From Glycine soja (Eukaryota > Streptophyta > Magnoliopsida > Fabales > Fabaceae), in the NCBI RefSeq assembly GCF_004193775.1, contig NC_041012.1, positions 9,507,223-9,571,222 of the forward strand: a stretch of 64,000 nt of DNA, in the 5' to 3' direction. This document shows positions 46,119 through 58,207 of this stretch, piece by piece. Positions within the stretch are counted from its first letter, which is position 1; each line of letters begins with the position of its first letter. Both the position numbers and the translations under genes were made by a program. The notes beneath the pieces are model-generated. The model was not told the DNA's origin and did no database searches. It worked only from the letters and a program-made list of their open reading frames with translations.

Positions 46119-49100
46119 GATTAGGTTGGAGAGAAAAATTGAAGTTGAAATTTGACCAATGTTAGAGTTCCTTTGAATTAAACTTTGCACCAGAGGCTTC
46201 GTCCTAGTTAACCAACATCCTAAAAGCCTGCAAGATTAACATGCACAATCTCAGCAAAGGCTAGGAATTCAGGAAATTAAAGATAAAAAAGTCACACAAA
46301 ATTCTTTTGGTCACAGAAAGAAAAATAACAATCTCAACCACTCAAACAGAAAGGAAAACAAATTGAATTATAAGATGAATATATAGATTCTTGCAATTCA
46401 CTGAGCACTGTGTTGAGCTGATTTAAATCCCTGTACATTTTAATCTTCTAGAGTTTAATTAAAATACACTTTCATTCAATCTCAATTTGTAATATATTAA
46501 TTTTCACTATAAATACTTTAAAAGTCATACCTAAGATGATTTCTGATGAGTTGATAGTGTAAAAAGACTGTTCATAAAAATTAAACTCAATCTGAAATTC
46601 ATCTCTGTATTGAACTATCCTCACCTCATCATTAAAAAAAATAACCTCACTTAAAATCCTGTGTTTGAAACTTGAGGGGATTGGGATTCAGGATTCAAGA
46701 ATCATTAGTCCGAAGTCCTCTTTTTAATAAAAGTCTTAATTAGTGGAAAATTCGCCAACCAATTAATGAGAAGCCACTAGCCAACAACTACCCTAAAGGC
46801 TAAAGCTATTATTTAAAGCCTAAAAAGAATTCCAATCTTAAAAAGAGGAACAACTGTATAACAACAAATTTAGCATAAAAAGATATTTAAAACATCATAC
46901 CACATTAAACAAACAACAAACTGTTTTAAAATAATAATGAAAAATAACAAATTTAACAATGAAAGAGTGTAATACAGAATTAAGGCACTAAGACCAAGGA
47001 TCTGAAAAGGGTGTCAACCACTTTCAGCAATGAGAAAGTCCCAGTTTTCTAATGCACTTTTAATGTGAAAACTTTGTTAGTAATAATCTGTCAATATATT
47101 TATAAATGTTTTTTGAACTATGAGACCTACCTTATTTTTAACCAGCTTCTGGATCCAATTGACTTAAACTTTCTTATTTAAAAAAGTAAGATATCCTCAA
47201 ATTCGAAAAACTTGAAACTTGCAAATCAAAATTCACAGGAATTGCCCTCCTTGACGGAAGCTAAGTAGTAGTACTAGTAAAGAGTAGTAGGTGGGAAGAG
47301 ATAGCTTCTATAAGAGGAAAGGTAACAGAATAAAAGTGAGTGGTATAAGTCTTTGGCGGCAGTTTCACATAAACGGGTTACTTAAAATACAAAAACTGGT
47401 TACTAAAAATAGAAATCTGTTAATCATGATCGACCCTTCTTCTCGGCCTCAGCCTCAGTCTCAGAAGCTTTCTTATTATGGACAAAATAAAATAATAACT
47501 GCACGCAGCCTTTGTGTTGTGTAATTAATTTATTTATTGACCTGAAACTACCAAACCACCAGTATTCAAATGGAATCAGGAATCTTTTGGATATTATTCA
47601 ACATAAAAAATAAAAAAAATCTTATTGATAGACAACTATATTTCAATAATAAAGAAAAACAATATTTATTCTGGTGACAGATTGCGGACCTTGAGAATGA
47701 TGCGCTTTTTGTTTTTTGTTTTTTTCGAACCTTAAGCTGTCTCCTTAGGTCATTTTTTCATTGAAAAATATTTATTGGATAATTTTGAGATGTCTGCAAC
47801 TTAAAGAGAGAAAGGAAGAGATGAGAGATAAATGATTCACTTGATTAATGATGTAGTGTGATAGAGAGAAGGAAAAAAAAAGAATTATTAATTGAGTATT
47901 TAAAATTTGTTGTTTTCAAAATATAATCATTCTTTTTCATTTTAGTACCATTTATACTTTTTTGTTTTTGTGTATATATTTAATATCTTACTTTTACAAG
48001 ATATAAATCATCATATTTATTTTGACACGTTGAACTATTCTTTATAACAAATAAAATTTTATGGCAATCGGCAATAATAGTTATTTTAACGTGTTCAATT
48101 TATTAAATTTTTATTTTCGTTCATAGGAATCGAAAGAATTTACAACAACCCTGTGGGACCTTCCTTGACTCAATATTTTAGGATTAACGGAAATAAAAAT
48201 TGAAGGGATTAAACACTAAAGAAATTTTCATCAATGAATGATGAACGCATTATAAGTAAATATGACATCATATTTTAATCTAAATTTTAAGTTTGAAGTT
48301 TATAGGTATTCTTAATGCTAATTTTTCTTTTTTTTTTTTACATAATTATTTATAATCAAATGATTAATATATTAAAATTAAGGTTGAGTCATTCGGATAC
48401 TATCTTAGTTCAATTCTTGATAAAAATAATATTGGTCAAATTTTACTTACCTCTCAATCGAACTTTGAATTAGTCTTCCTTTTTGTTTATGAATTGGAGG
48501 CTTAAGAAAAAAATGTTAAATTTTTCATTTCTATTCAAGATTTCATCTCATATTTATAATCTAATATTTATTACTCAATAGATAATAAGATAGCTTTTGT
48601 TGTATGCATAACATCCAAATTACCAACCAAATCAAAGCCAATAGAAAGCAACCAAGTTTTCAGATTCATCATATTTAATTAAATTTTGTTTCAATTAGTG
48701 ATCTGAATAATTTATTAAAGCTAACTCCGTACGTATGCTCAAATGCTAATTTTGTTCAAGTCATTATCTTTTGTGTCAAAAAATATTGGTGCATTAAAAG
48801 AGTGAAACATAATCAATCTATTGAAAATATCAACAAAAATAAATTTTAACAATTTTGTTGAGTTTAATTTTTTTCCCACTGAGATTGTAAAAGCTACATT
48901 CTCAACCAATAAAAAATCACGTATCTATATCTTTTAAGTTGTTATTATAAAAATAAAAATAAAACTTATCTTTTAAGTAGTTATTATAAAAATTAAAAAA
49001 ACTTATTATACATAATGATGTTTTATTAAATGATAGTGTAAAAAACTCTTTGCATTATCAATGCATAAATTATTTTCTAAATTTTGTTAGAAATTTTTTA

Positions 49101-52100
49101 GAAAATGAAAAATAATTGATAACTAAAAAATCCAAGGATAATAAGTATTTGTTAGTTTGTTATTTTTAAATTTAGATAAATATAAATATCTCCATTTTTG
49201 TAAACAAGTAAAACAAAATTGTTCGTAATGTGCATTATATATTGTAATGTATATATTTTATCGTTTCAGATAAATACTTATAATCAAATGTAGAGTTTTC
49301 AACTTACTAAAAAGTTATATGTTTTTACATCATTTGTTTAAAAGATTTATAAAAAGTAACTATATTAAATAAATATAAAAAAATTGAAAATATTAAAATA
49401 AAAAAGAAGAAAAAAAATGTTGCAGATCATTTAGTTTGAGGGGAAAATATATTTCCATGAAAATATATCACCATATTATCATTTATTTCTTATTTAATTT
49501 AAATGATTTTTTCACAAAACAATAAAAGGGAGATTTTATTATCTCCGCTATTTAATGAACAAGATTTTAAAATCAAGAACAAATCATAACTTTAAATTAT
49601 TTATAAATAAACTTTTATTAAACTAAATCACTATAAATGTTTTTCATGGAAATAATAATTAAAATAAATGACGTAATGCTTATTTATTTCTAAAAATCAG
49701 TAGGAAAAAAAAACCACAACTGATATAATGAAAGAATTTTTACATTATATATAAATATATAAAAGAATATCTATAAAGAGTCTGGAGAAGTCATAGTCCT
49801 CTTTGATGAAATTTTAATTGTATTGCTTGTCAATGTAAAAGTATATAATATTTTTCTTTTTCCAGGTCCTCAACCACAAAAATGAAGTGTTTTGTATGCT
49901 TTTATCGATGTTATCATTAGTACTTAATAATTAGTTGATTATGTATGCTTTGATTAATTATGTACAACTGTGCAGCCATAATGTGAGAACGGAGAAGGCT
50001 AATATGTAAAATTAAAATTCCTATAAATGTTTAAAATCAAATAAAATCATTTGATTTCAAATTGTTTATGTAAAAAGGTAGTTTTCATACCAAGTTATTT
50101 AATGATATTATATATGGTTTAGGCTTATATTGATAATATTTTTTTAATTTTATTTCGTTGTCTGGGTTGATTTTTCTTTTCCCCTCTAGTAGTCTCTAGA
50201 GGAAACTTGTACGTATTGTTTAACAAATCCTGTACGTGAGACGTGGGTGTGATTATTGATTTCTTGAGGCGAAAAAGCAAAATATGATGGATTTAAAACT
50301 ATTTCACGTTACTATCCTAACATGAGATATTTTCAGCGACATGAAATTCTCATATAAAATATAAATATCACAGCAAGTCAAGGACTCCAGAACAGAAATG
50401 TATATATGATTCACTTGTTTTCCTTTGTTTGTAATAATAAAAAATAAATACAGAAAAATTTATAACAACTCACACATCATATTTAATCAAATTTATTTAT
50501 GATTTAACCATGATTTATGAACATCTCTTTCAATATGGTGTAATCTTATATTACGTGCATTATATTCTAAATGCCTGATCCTTTGGATAAAGAAATACTA
50601 ATTTAGATCAGGGAAGGAAGGCTTGTTTTGTTTTGTTCCCATATAAAAATAGGGAAAACCACTAACTTTTGAGCATGTTTGAGATAGTTTATTTTTAAAA
50701 AAAAAATTAATTATTTTTTTAGTAAAAAGCTGTTTGCAAAAATGTTTTGGACAATAACTGAGATTTGTACAAAGATTTTTTCTCAATAGGTTTTTTCTTG
50801 CATCTATGATTTTGATGCTTAAAATTATTTTTCAACATTTTTTCGCTCTCTAAAGGACATTATTTTCAAATTACTCCCAAAGTTTCCAACAACTCTTTTT
50901 CCTTTCACCTTTATACTATGTCCTTTTTTCGTAAGTTATTATGTAAAACTGATTTTTTGTTGTATCTAAACAAAATTAAATCTTAAAATCAATCTACTAA
51001 ATAAGATTCTAATTATAATCAATTATAATAATAATAATAATTGATTATATATATATAACTAATTATTGAAATAATTTAATTTTTCACAATTGTCATTTGT
51101 CAAGATTCCATATCATTTATTAACGAGTTGCTTCAATTTTTTTATTAAATCATATATATCTTTTACGAGAAAATATTATTCGAGTCAAATAAAATTACTG
51201 TTAAGTTCTATATATACTTAACACAGATTAAAGTCGAGATGACTAACTAATTAAGTTTAAACAACTACTGAGACTAGCTTACAAGGCGAGACCACTAGTT
51301 ATTAGATTTTAACACACCAAGTAAAACACTAGTTAAGATTCTAAAGATATTCTATCACCAGTCTTTTGATGCTTAAGTTTTATATTGATGTAAAGGATAC
51401 AGTGCCCATCTATTATAATTTTGAATTATTAAATGTAATTAAAATATGTATCTAAATTAATATGAATTACAAAGTTTACATGAAAACATGTCACATTAAA
51501 TGAATAACTAGAAATGAAAAGGCAGTAACAATATAAACATAAGTTTCCATTTCACTTTTCTGCTTAGTAACTCTTACCAGTGTTTTCCGTGCGGAACTTT
51601 CACCTTATGTCACAGCTAGATTGTAACAGAAAAATGTTAGAAACACTCTCCAGACATTATTTTCAACACTTTGATTGACTAATTTTTTTTAAAATCACTC
51701 GTTTTAAAAATGTCAGTGATACTCTCTCCGGCATTATTTTCAACCCTCTTTGATCCGGCATTATTTTCAACACTCTTTGATTGATTGAAATTTTTTAAAA
51801 TCACTCATTTTTGTGGATTTCACTTAGCATTTAATAATTTTCTTTCCTAATTTAGATATGAGACCCATTTTATCCACTAAAATGGGTGATTTATAACTAA
51901 TTTCAGTCAATTACATAGAAAATATTTGAGAGGATCGCTAACCTTCCTCACTTATAACCAATATTTAAAAAGATTTCTGAAAGCTTCTATTATCACTTTT
52001 TAGAAGATACTTGAATTTTGTCTTTCAAACAAAAATAACTGTTTATACTTTAGTGTGTTTTCATATTGTTTAGTTTTCAAATTTTGATTTTTTTTTTATA

Positions 52101-52386
52101 TCAATAAGAAATTTTAATTATTACGTATTTTTAACCATAATAAAATTAATTTGACTGTAAATCACTATCTTCTCTACGTCAAAGGTAAAATACAACGAGT
52201 CTGTACAACAACAACGATTATCAACATCTGAACTGAACACAAGATGAACACATCGATAATATAAACATGCTGCCGCAAAGCTTATAGCTGAGGTTGGCCA
52301 GGCAGGAACATAGTTCAAACCTTCAAAACTTACCGTATGAATGCATGGCGTCTTTGTGCAAAAACTGTTGATTTGTTAACTAATAA
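46119..52386. other. Intergenic desert between NLP and the 59K-like pseudogene
   Basis: About 6.3 kb with no gene I can support. The right-hand edge of the NLP gene may include untranslated leader exons up to about 47300. The rest is AT-rich with many homopolymer runs. At 51640-51830 there is a short set of direct repeats built on GGCATTATTTTCAACACTCT followed by TTGATTGA. Confidence 0.6.
51640..51830 (+). repeat. Short tandem-like repeats
   Basis: Three imperfect copies of a unit containing CATTATTTTCAACACT(C)TTTGA, at about 51653-51678, 51737-51759 and 51762-51786, each with a following TTAAAATCACTC-type block in two cases. No coding capacity; possibly part of an uncharacterised element. 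Confidence 0.6.
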
Positions 52387-54274
52387 TCATTTAGGTCTCA
52401 CCAAGTAAGATGCCCATATCTCATTAGCTGGAGGAAGAGGCTGAACCCAGTGCCCTGGTATTCGGCTGGATGAAGTTGCAAGGAAACAAAATCAAATAAG
52501 ATAAATGTTTTATTTTAATTTTTCATACTCATTGATTACAATACATAATAGACATTAGCAAAACCAATACAGTTGCAGATAAGCCACATAATAGCGGTGC
52601 AATGCTTTAGGATAAGCAATAACTATCAAAAGTCGTAACCACAGCACTAACATGTGAAGTAAGGACATAGGTTGCATAATATAGTGTACAGATCCTTAGT
52701 GTCATAAAAGATGGTGGTGACTTTTAGTCAGAGTATTGACCTCTCATGAATATATTCTAATGACTTAAAATCCGGTGTTCTCTTTCTTAACAAAGTTTTC
52801 AAATGCAACCTAAGATATGCCCAAAGCGGTAAAATATTTCCCCAAGCAACTTTGGTATGCCCTTAAAACAAGGGTGACATTACATCGAACATTGAGATCT
52901 ATAAGTAAAATGTCCCTTAAGGTCACCCCGATTTTTAAGCGAATACCAGACTAACCCAATGAATTAAGTATTAGCAGAATAGTTTCAATGTTCAATTTCT
53001 TACCTTCCTCCTGGTCTGATATAGGCATTCCATCCTCTTCTAACCTGCATGATATTGTTCAGCAGCTTTAACATTAACAATCCAGAATTTATAATGAACA
53101 AGCAAGTGAATTAAACATAAGCATAAAAAATATAACATCATTAGGCTATTAGTGTACCAATTAAGTAAAATTAGCAGCCTTCAAACACAAAAAGTTGATT
53201 AATTACATTTGTATTCTAAGGATAAGTGTTGTTTTGCAAGAGATGTAGAATTTAATAAATAAAAATAGTTGAGTTTACCTCAATAAGTGTACCCATATCA
53301 TTGTTGCTTCCATGATAATAATGGTAGAACTCAATGGGTAAATTTGCCAAAGGATCATCGCTCCTCCACTGATCTGTCCTATTTTACTAGATTTCTTCTC
53401 ATCAACTGCACCAGATCCCTCTTCAGTCACACTGTGAACTATTTGCTCTTTGCTTTCCTTTACTTCACTATCATCATTGCCTCTTTTTGATAGTTTCCCT
53501 TGATTCTGAATAGCTTTCCTGGATTCCTCGGCAGTTGCAATTGCATCTTTAGCAGCATCTGTTTCAACTGCAGCCAAAGCTTCACGCTCCTCTTCTTCCA
53601 CAGCAGCTTGAACTTTCTCAAGAAACTTGTCATCCTCCTCTGGGAGAAAATGACCTGCATAATTTGAAAAGAAGCATGGAAACATCAAACATGAAAAGAA
53701 ATTAAATGCTAAATACGTGAATATTACTAACTTTCGCATACACAAAATGTAAACATATGGAAAACTTTCCAATCAGAATAGCAATCAAAATCATTCCTAT
53801 TATATTATCAAATTAAGAATGCATGGTTTCAAATTGATAATTAACAAAATTGTTTAATATATTTCTCATGATACATTTTTAAGGTGAATAGGTAGCTATT
53901 TGACTATAATAAAAAATGCTAAGCATTGGAGCTTGAACTCAAGTAACATAATTTATAAATATAATTAATCAATCAATCATAAACCAGCATTCAGGACTGT
54001 GAATTTAAGGTAATAAATTAATATAACAAGTTCAAAAGTTATATATGGCAGCAAGGGTGGAGAAAAAGAAACCAAGCAAACCAATAAGAGACCAAGTAAT
54101 AATATGCACTAGAATCATAAGACAGTTAACTAGAAGCAGAGTGATTTTCTTATATATATACCTTTTTTTTCAACTTTTGTATTCTTATGAAGTGTAACTC
54201 TTGAAGCTTCTCCACTACCAAGAGCAGCTCAAGCTGTGATATAAAATAATGCAAGAGAATCAATTAACTAACAC

Positions 54275-54648
54275 TAGTGATGGATCCAGAACCAGAAGAT
54301 TTCTTTAGTGGGGGCAAAAGTATAGTCTATAAGATTTTCACAGATGAAAAATATTATTAGCTTTTACGAAATAAACAATTTCATGATAAAAAAATCAAAA
54401 TGTCTAAGCTTCTACAAATTTAAAAGGATACAGAGAATAAAATTGGTATCGATTTATTTTCTCTTTTATGAGTTTTATCTTTCATAAGTTTTTATATTCT
54501 TTTTTAAAAAAAGTTACTTTGTGGGGGCAACACCTGTTTTTCTATGGGAACAAAAACACTAATTATTTTGACACATTCAAGTAAAACAAAAAAAAATTCC
54601 TTAGGGGGGGCAATTGCCCCCATAAATGCCAATGTAGATCTGTCTCTG
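54275..54648. mobile_element. hAT-type MITE, copy 1 (in a pseudogene intron)
   Basis: A 374-bp element starting TAGTGATGGATCCAGAA and ending GATCTGTCTCTG, flanked by perfect 8-bp direct repeats ACTAACAC at 54267-54274 and 54649-54656. Internal GTGGGGGCAA and GGGGGCAATTGCCCC motifs are shared with copy 2 at 63701. No coding capacity. Confidence 0.85.
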
Positions 54649-56210
54649 ACTAACACCCAATAAGAAGGTAAGAGGAAGTGATGGGGGATAAAAACAAAAT
54701 GTCATGATTCATATCCAGACAGACAAAGATGAAAGCCATGCATATCCTTATTTTCTAAGAAATTTTGTGATGGGGGAAAAAAGACAAGCAACGAACCCTT
54801 TGACAGACTCAAAATGACAAAATACAAAGACAACAAAAGAGCAAGTAATTTGATGGTGAGGAGCTAACGAACATACAATGTTGAAAAATAAAGGGAGAAA
54901 TTAAATGATTTAGGTACTTAATAAGTGCAACCTGAGCAAGAGAAATAAAAGAAATACATGCTATATTGCATGGAATGTTTGACCAAGTTCTTCAGAGTTA
55001 ACAGCAAGCATAATTAGAAATGGTTTACCAGTTATTTGTACCAAAAAGAAAGTTACCCCAGCCTCTACTTTCTTCTCCTCTTCTTTGGCTTTAGACTTCG
55101 CAATTGCTTTCATCTTCAGTACCTGCAAATAGAAATTCCTCTGGCATTACTAAGACTTGCAGTGCAAACTGATGTAACTGCCAATATATCCGTAAGCAAC
55201 TTCCGTAACAATGAATCAGCATTACCGTTCCCCATTTTTTACACAGAGAACAGTAAAGAAAACATAGTGGCAGTTAGCTCCACTCTTAATATCATGAACT
55301 GAATGCCTTTCAAGTAGCTCGCTCTTAAATCCGAAACTGGAAGTATATAGGCATAATATACAGTAGTGCACTATAATTATGTGTAGTGATGATTAAAGTA
55401 TGGGATGTTTACCATACTCAACTAATAGTTCATGTTTATTTAAGAATCAATCCTTGACTTTTGTCAGAGACAGCAATCATAAATCTTTTAGAAAACTGAT
55501 TTTTATTTAAAATTTAAAATCACATTAACATGGTATTTCATTTAGCCTCTAGTAAAGACAATTAAAAATTTCAGACAAAATAAAAGTAGGTATAGTTTGC
55601 AAAAAGCTTCAATACCTTGCTATTAGCAATTTCCTTGGCATGCTCCCTAGCGATTCATTCATCAGCTTTGCGATCCCTTTGTTCAAATTGCTCATGCTCC
55701 TAGAATTTCTCAACAAAGAAAGCAACCAAGCAAAATTATCTCTCAAACAGCAGCTACCATGAAGAGCAAAGAAAAAAGCCTAACAAAACCAAGCCAAACC
55801 AAAGCCAAGCAGAACAACCTTTGCAATCATCTCTGCAATGCGCTTCCTCTTCTTCCTCCACATTTTATTCTGTTTAGACTTGTTCACTTTATTTGCAAGC
55901 CTAGCCACAGAAGATTTCTCCTACCACGGACTCGCCTCGTCCGCGACATACCGGAATGGCTCCAGCTGAGCTCTTAGCTTTGACGTCAAAGAATTTGCAG
56001 CTTCCACAGCCAATGATTCTTGGGATTCTACACTAACCCTTTTGTCTTCTAAACATTTTACAAAACCAGAAAGACAAGGTTCGTTTGAAGCATGTTTTAA
56101 ATCTTCCGAAGACCCTTTACCATCTTTTATCATCATCAACATCTCTAGCTCCTTCTGCCTACACAACATAACAACACCAAACTAATTCAACAAACATGAT
56201 CATAAAAAAA

Positions 56211-56724
56211 GGCTAAAACATATGTTTAGTTCCCTAATTTGTTTTTCGGTTCTAAATTGGTCCCTTGTGTTTTAAAAGTTCTAAAATGGTTCCTAAAGAT
56301 TTTTTTACTGACACGTTTGTCCTTCCATTAGTTTTAACCCAAACCGCTTTAAACCCGTGCCATTGGCAAGTCAACTGCGGCTCCCCTGCCGTAGAATGCA
56401 ACTGTGGTAATGCGGTACCGCCGACCACCCTGGCAGAGTTTACGCTGACGCCAGCAGACTGAATTTCTTCGACCGTGAACCTCGTCGACAGTTACAACCT
56501 CTTCATGATAGTGGAACCACAGGGCGAAACCGGTGCTGAAAATTAAATCGTCAGCGGAGCCGAAGTCGCCGGTGACGCAAGTTTAATGCCGTTTGGGTTA
56601 AAACCAAGGGAAGGACAAACGTGTAACTAAAGAATTCTTTAGAGGATCATTTTAGAACTTTTAAAACATGGGAACCAATTTATAACCAAAAAATAAGGTA
56701 GGGAACCAATAATATATTTTAGCC
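56211..56724. mobile_element. Pack-MULE-like element with thaumatin-like gene fragment
   Basis: A 514-bp element in the 59K-like pseudogene's first intron. Its ends are long inverted repeats: left GGCTAAAACATATGTTTAG, right (reverse complemented) GGCTAAAATATATTATTGG, with matching continuing for about 130 bp through TTCTAAAATG and GGTTTTAACCCAAAC-type blocks. The flanks are TAAAAAAA on both sides (56203-56210, 56725-56732), an 8-9 bp target duplication. The interior is much more GC-rich than its surroundings and reads as a thaumatin-like (PR-5) fragment (see separate entry). Confidence 0.75.
56359..56545 (+). pseudogene. Captured thaumatin-like (PR-5) fragment
   Basis: The plus strand reads NCGSPAVECN then AVPPTTLAEFTLT, a premature TGA, and after a frame change NLVDSYNLFMIVEPQGETGA. 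Thaumatin-like proteins have CGSPAVECNGxGxxPPATLAEFTL and, about 12 residues later, SLVDGYNLPMLVEPQGG. The fragment is thus a contiguous piece of one such gene with a stop and a frameshift. It cannot make a protein. Confidence 0.78.
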
Positions 56725-56914
56725 TAAAAAAAGCTTGAAAATCACAATGTAAAATAAGAAGAACGTACATTGCCTTTGCGAGATTGAGAGTGTTTTGCAA
56801 TTCTCTGAGGCGATCGCAGACATTTCTGTTGTCCCAAAAGGAAGTTGAATTTGGTGGTTCGGAGGGTAATATTGGAAACCATGGAGGAGGAGATTGAAAA
56901 GGAAGCGGATTCAT

Positions 56915-58207
56915 TGGTATGGAGTAGTGTGAGATTTAGCGAACAGAAAAAACCCTAACTAGAAGACTCGATTGCAATAGCAATGCATTAAACAAATACA
57001 ATTGATTTTGGTTTTCCAGTGCTATGGAATGTGACTCAAAGATGAAGAAAATGGAGCGAAGGAAGAAGGCAGGGAGTCAGTAAGTGAATTTCACCCATTT
57101 TATTATTATATACTTAAAATAATTAAATAATTTATTGTTAATTTTGAAAAATAATTAATGTAAAAATTTTAAACTAAATTAAAAAAAATTCAACAAAAAT
57201 TCTCTCGCCTTTATTCTTTTCTATTTTTTTAATAATTTTTTGAAAAAGATTCATTTGACACAATTGATGTCTCATCAATTAATGGCGAAAGAAAGAGGGA
57301 CTCAACATATTTTTTTTTATAAATTCTTTTTTGAAATTAAAAATAGTTTAAGTTAAATTAACATTTTAAAATTTTTAATTTTATTTATTAAATTTTATAT
57401 TATAAATAATTTCTTAAAATTTTAAACTTATAAAAAATATGTTTAATTATACGATTAATCCCTTAATTATATTTTAAAGTTTAATCTAATCCTCAATTAT
57501 TAAAAAATTAAATTTAATCTCTCAATTGTTTAAAATGAAACAATTATATCTTTCTCTATCATATTTTTTTATTTATTGGATGGAAATCGATAATTTTTCC
57601 TACAATTATTTATACAATCGATGTAAAACCTAAAAAATATTATGAATATTTTCTTAAAATTAAAAAATTTGAGAATAAATAATTAAATTCAGAATTACTA
57701 ATTTAATTATTTTAAAAAATTATAAATGACTATTTTGAAATTTGAAAAATTTTAAAATATTATAAATGTGAAACTCACCTACCCAATCCCATTGGTATAA
57801 AGAATTTTTATGCAATTATGGCATCACAACGTCAACTTACATACAAGGTAAGTTTGTGATTAAAGTGTGAAAAAAGTTTCTAATTTCTATAGATTATTTT
57901 ATGTATATGTTAATTTTAAAAAGTAACTATTATGAAAATCATTGTAGTTTTTTGTTCTTTCTAAAAATAGTTTATTCTCGTAGTAAAAATCATTTTTTTA
58001 TGACATAAAGATAACCAAAGTCTATTTTATTTTTCTTAACAAAGTTTTTTTTTCCATACAGACAATCAGCAGAGTTGTAAATTGCACATTGAACTTATTG
58101 TTTATTGTAAAAATTAGATTAAAATACACATTTAATTCTTTATGTTTTCAATTATATTGTATTTGTTCATTTAACTTTAAGTTAAATTTAATCATTATAT
58201 TTAGTAG
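56915..58207. other. Intergenic
   Basis: The 5' flank of the 59K-like pseudogene contains AAACCCTAA (near 56950), a telo-box-like motif. The remainder is AT-rich, with no gene seen. Confidence 0.5.

Larger units (their letters stand above)
52387..56914 (-). pseudogene. U11/U12 snRNP 59K-like (PDCD7-like) gene, disabled
   Basis: Exon-like blocks in transcript order: 56914-56769 (start MNPLPFQSPPPWFP, then LQNTLNLAKAM), 56158-55819, 55699-55616, 55122-55057, 54233-54162 (LELLLVVEKLQELHFIRIQK), 53654-53279 (GHFLPEEDDKFLEKVQAA, then TDQWRSDDPLANLPIEFY), 53044-53004 and 52465-52387 (RIPGHWVQPLPPANEIWAS, then YLVRPK). The sequence resembles plant PDCD7-like proteins of the minor spliceosome's U11/U12 di-snRNP. 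Lesions: TAG at 55921-55923 within a lysine-rich helix, TGA at 55655-55657, a one-base loss in the A-run at the end of the fifth block so the next block is out of frame, and a further frameshift between the DEKKSS and TDQWRSDD segments. Splice sites are otherwise intact. An intact paralogue elsewhere is expected in a paleopolyploid genome. Confidence 0.72.
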
